The notes under the pieces were generated by a model. The model did not search any database and was not told where the DNA came from. It was given only the letters and a program-made list of their open reading frames with translations. Positions 62,321-64,000 of a stretch of 64,000 bases of DNA are shown piece after piece. The stretch's first letter is position 1. Every line of letters starts with the position of its first letter. Position numbers and translations under genes: made by a program. Origin of the DNA: Clostridiales bacterium (GTDB lineage Bacteria; Bacillota; Clostridia; Peptostreptococcales; Acidaminobacteraceae); the NCBI GenBank assembly GCA_016342415.1, contig JAEIOD010000022.1:1-64000 (forward strand), read 5' to 3'.

Positions 62321-63818
62321 CAGAAGAAATGGCGTAGTTCTAGGGTATATAGATACTTTTTTGAAAGTCTTAATAGGTATAGTTTATATTCCCTTGTTGC
62401 TAACATTCATTAGTACTTCAGATTTTGGGGTTTATCAGTTAATTGGATCATTTATGTCCTACCTGATGATTCTTGATTTTGGCTTAGCAAATGCTTTGAC
62501 AAAATTCATTGCTCAATCGAATCTTGTTAAAGCACAGCACACACAAGATTCTGTGATCTCAAGTGGATTTGTTATATATATATTTATGTCCATTCTGGTT
62601 GCAATAACTGGTATATTAATGATAGCATCTTTCGATCGAATATTTGGTAATCAGTTCTCTATAGAAGAAATAAAAGTTGCAAGAGAAATGTTAGTAATTG
62701 TTGTTATTAGCTCAATTGCAATAATATCAACTAACATCTTAACATCTATTCTCACAGCGTATGAGAAATTTGTCTTTTTAAAAGTAATGAGTATTTTGCA
62801 AACCGTATTACAACCAATTGTAATTATTGCTTTGCTTAGTAAATGGAGTAATATTTATTTTATAGTTCTGATACAACTGTGTTTTATTCTGATACTTATA
62901 TTTTTGAAAGCAATGTACGTTTCTTTTGTAATGAAAATCAAGATCACATTCAAAAGAATCGATACAAAACTCATTAAAACTATATTGACGTTTTCATCCT
63001 TTATTTTTTTGAATTTGATTATAGATCAAATATATTGGAAATCAGATAATTTCATTTTAGCTGCAATAAATGGACCTAAGATTGTAGCTGAGTATTCAAT
63101 AGCTACTCAGATAATACTATACTATATGATTTTAGGTGCAACGATTTCAAGTGTGTTTTTGCCAAAAGTTTCTCAAATTGTTGCCAAAAAAAATTTTTTA
63201 AATGAATTAAATCTTCTATTTAAGAAAGTGAGTAGATTACAATTTTTTATACTGAGTTTGATATTGTCTGGATTTATAGTTTTTGGTAAAGAGTTTATAA
63301 TATTTTGGGTAGGGATAGATTTTAATGATGTATATTATTATATTATTATATTAATGTTCTCAATTATAATACCATTATCTGAAACGATTGGTATTAGTAT
63401 ATTACAGGCGTTAAATAAACATAAATTCCGATCTGTCGTTTATTTTATTATTGCTATTTTAAATGTGATTTTCACAATTCCATTTGCAAAAGAATATGGT
63501 GGATATGGTGCCGCTGCTTGTACAGGAATTGCTCAAATTTTGGGCAATGTAATAATAATAAATATATATTACCAAAAAAATGGTATTGATGTGATTGGTT
63601 ACTTTAGAAGTTTAAAAGTAATTATTATATTAACAGTAATATGTACTATGATGGGAATTTTTGTAAAACAATGGCTAAATTTAAATAATCCTATAGTATT
63701 TTTGATAAGTATTGTCTTATATACATTCCTTTTCATCTTATTAAATTACAAATTTAATTTTAATGTAGAAGAAAAAGAGATTTTGAGATTAAACAAAATT
63801 AGAAAGAGGAGAATATGA
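62313..63818 (+). CDS. Polysaccharide flippase (Wzx/MATE-like)
   Basis: This 501-residue protein overlaps the end of the pyruvyltransferase gene. It has about 12-14 TM helices with the conserved start 'GYIDTFLKVLIGIVYIPLLL', 'GVYQLIGSFMSYLMILDFGL' and 'ALTKFIAQ'. It is a member of the MOP superfamily that moves lipid-linked repeat units across the membrane. Its stop overlaps the next start by four bases. Confidence 0.9.
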   Translation: MNNRRNGVVLGYIDTFLKVLIGIVYIPLLLTFISTSDFGVYQLIGSFMSYLMILDFGLANALTKFIAQSNLVKAQHTQDSVISSGFVIYIFMSILVAITGILMIASFDRIFGNQFSIEEIKVAREMLVIVVISSIAIISTNILTSILTAYEKFVFLKVMSILQTVLQPIVIIALLSKWSNIYFIVLIQLCFILILIFLKAMYVSFVMKIKITFKRIDTKLIKTILTFSSFIFLNLIIDQIYWKSDNFILAAINGPKIVAEYSIATQIILYYMILGATISSVFLPKVSQIVAKKNFLNELNLLFKKVSRLQFFILSLILSGFIVFGKEFIIFWVGIDFNDVYYYIIILMFSIIIPLSETIGISILQALNKHKFRSVVYFIIAILNVIFTIPFAKEYGGYGAAACTGIAQILGNVIIINIYYQKNGIDVIGYFRSLKVIIILTVICTMMGIFVKQWLNLNNPIVFLISIVLYTFLFILLNYKFNFNVEEKEILRLNKIRKRRI

Positions 63819-64000
63819 AATCGATAGAACTTAATAATGATATAGAAATGCCAGCTATTGGCTTAGGAACCTTTCCTATGAACAATCTTACTTTATTTAA
63901 AGCGGTATATTCAAGCCTTTTCCTCGGGTGTAGGAGTTTTGATACAGCGTCAGCATATGGTAATGAGAAAACACTAGGTAGGATACTAAAAATTAGTCTC
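63815..64000 (+). CDS. Aldo/keto reductase, 5' part only
   Basis: The ATG at 63815 overlaps the flippase stop (ATGA), with AGAGGAG upstream. The 62 visible residues have 'MPAIGLGTFPM' and 'GCRSFDTASAYGNEKTLGRI', which carry the NADPH-binding and catalytic Asp/Tyr elements of the aldo/keto reductase family. The gene runs past the window end. It is co-transcribed with the polysaccharide genes; the substrate is unknown. Confidence 0.85.
   Translation, partial: MKSIELNNDIEMPAIGLGTFPMNNLTLFKAVYSSLFLGCRSFDTASAYGNEKTLGRILKISL

Noticed and set aside
1..64000. CRISPR arrays, tRNA or rRNA genes
   Set aside because: No regularly spaced repeats with unique spacers and no tRNA- or rRNA-like sequence were found by eye; the direct repeats seen are two- or three-copy operators.

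Overview
The window is AT-rich and densely coding. It looks like the chromosome of a low-GC, spore-former-lineage Firmicute (Clostridia). The housekeeping run murC–purR–spoVG–glmU–prs, a GEMM-I c-di-GMP riboswitch, intrinsic terminators with U-tracts and GGAGG ribosome sites all fit. The genus cannot be fixed from sequence alone; a Fusibacter-like organism is only a guess. No tRNA, rRNA or CRISPR array was seen.

Positions 1–8.8 kb are accessory DNA with phage or integrative-element character. It holds three small sigma-region-4/ArpU-like regulators, a HEPN (RX4H) protein, an AlbA_2/Schlafen-type ATPase-like protein, a two-TM winged-helix protein, a DUF3800 gene with a Cys-rich partner, a short IS21-like inverted-repeat relic, a candidate antisense RNA and the C-terminal scrap of a tyrosine recombinase. 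Two diverged copies of a double-hairpin element (1636–1743 and 5481–5588) show compensatory changes.

Positions 8.8–25.6 kb hold the most notable system, an apparently undescribed RiPP-type locus. An RNPP-family (PlcR/Rgg-like) regulator diverges from a 56-aa secreted peptide that carries a PapR-like DLP motif. Then, tightly packed on the + strand, come a B12-type radical SAM enzyme, a HisC-like PLP enzyme, a second B12 radical SAM, a 47-aa precursor ending NCYPCSECC, a hairpin attenuator, two SPASM-type radical SAM enzymes (one with a PqqD-like N-terminus), a 44-aa ORF, an ABC ATPase with two permeases, a methyltransferase, an M16C-like peptidase and a third B12 radical SAM. The inferred logic is peptide-pheromone control of a multiply modified Cys-rich peptide, with leader removal by the M16 enzyme and export by the ABC transporter.

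Positions 26.6–36.9 kb hold signalling genes: a chemoreceptor, two membrane-anchored pseudokinases, an ankyrin protein, an EAL–HDOD protein and LytTR regulators. After the conserved core (37–42.4 kb), more LytTR regulators and two paralogous membrane proteins follow. Five LytTR regulators occur in total, three with degenerate receiver domains, and there is no histidine kinase. Several promoters share one architecture: two TGGCTAAATA-type direct repeats at a 20–21-bp period, then 33–34 bp, then a -10 box. This is probably the LytTR operator set. Three of these promoters run straight into hairpin terminators and may make short RNAs.

Positions 53.4–64 kb are an exopolysaccharide cluster: galE, a priming sugar transferase, an epimerase, two GT2 and two GT4 glycosyltransferases, an EpsG-like polymerase, a pyruvyltransferase, a flippase, and the start of an aldo/keto reductase cut by the window end.
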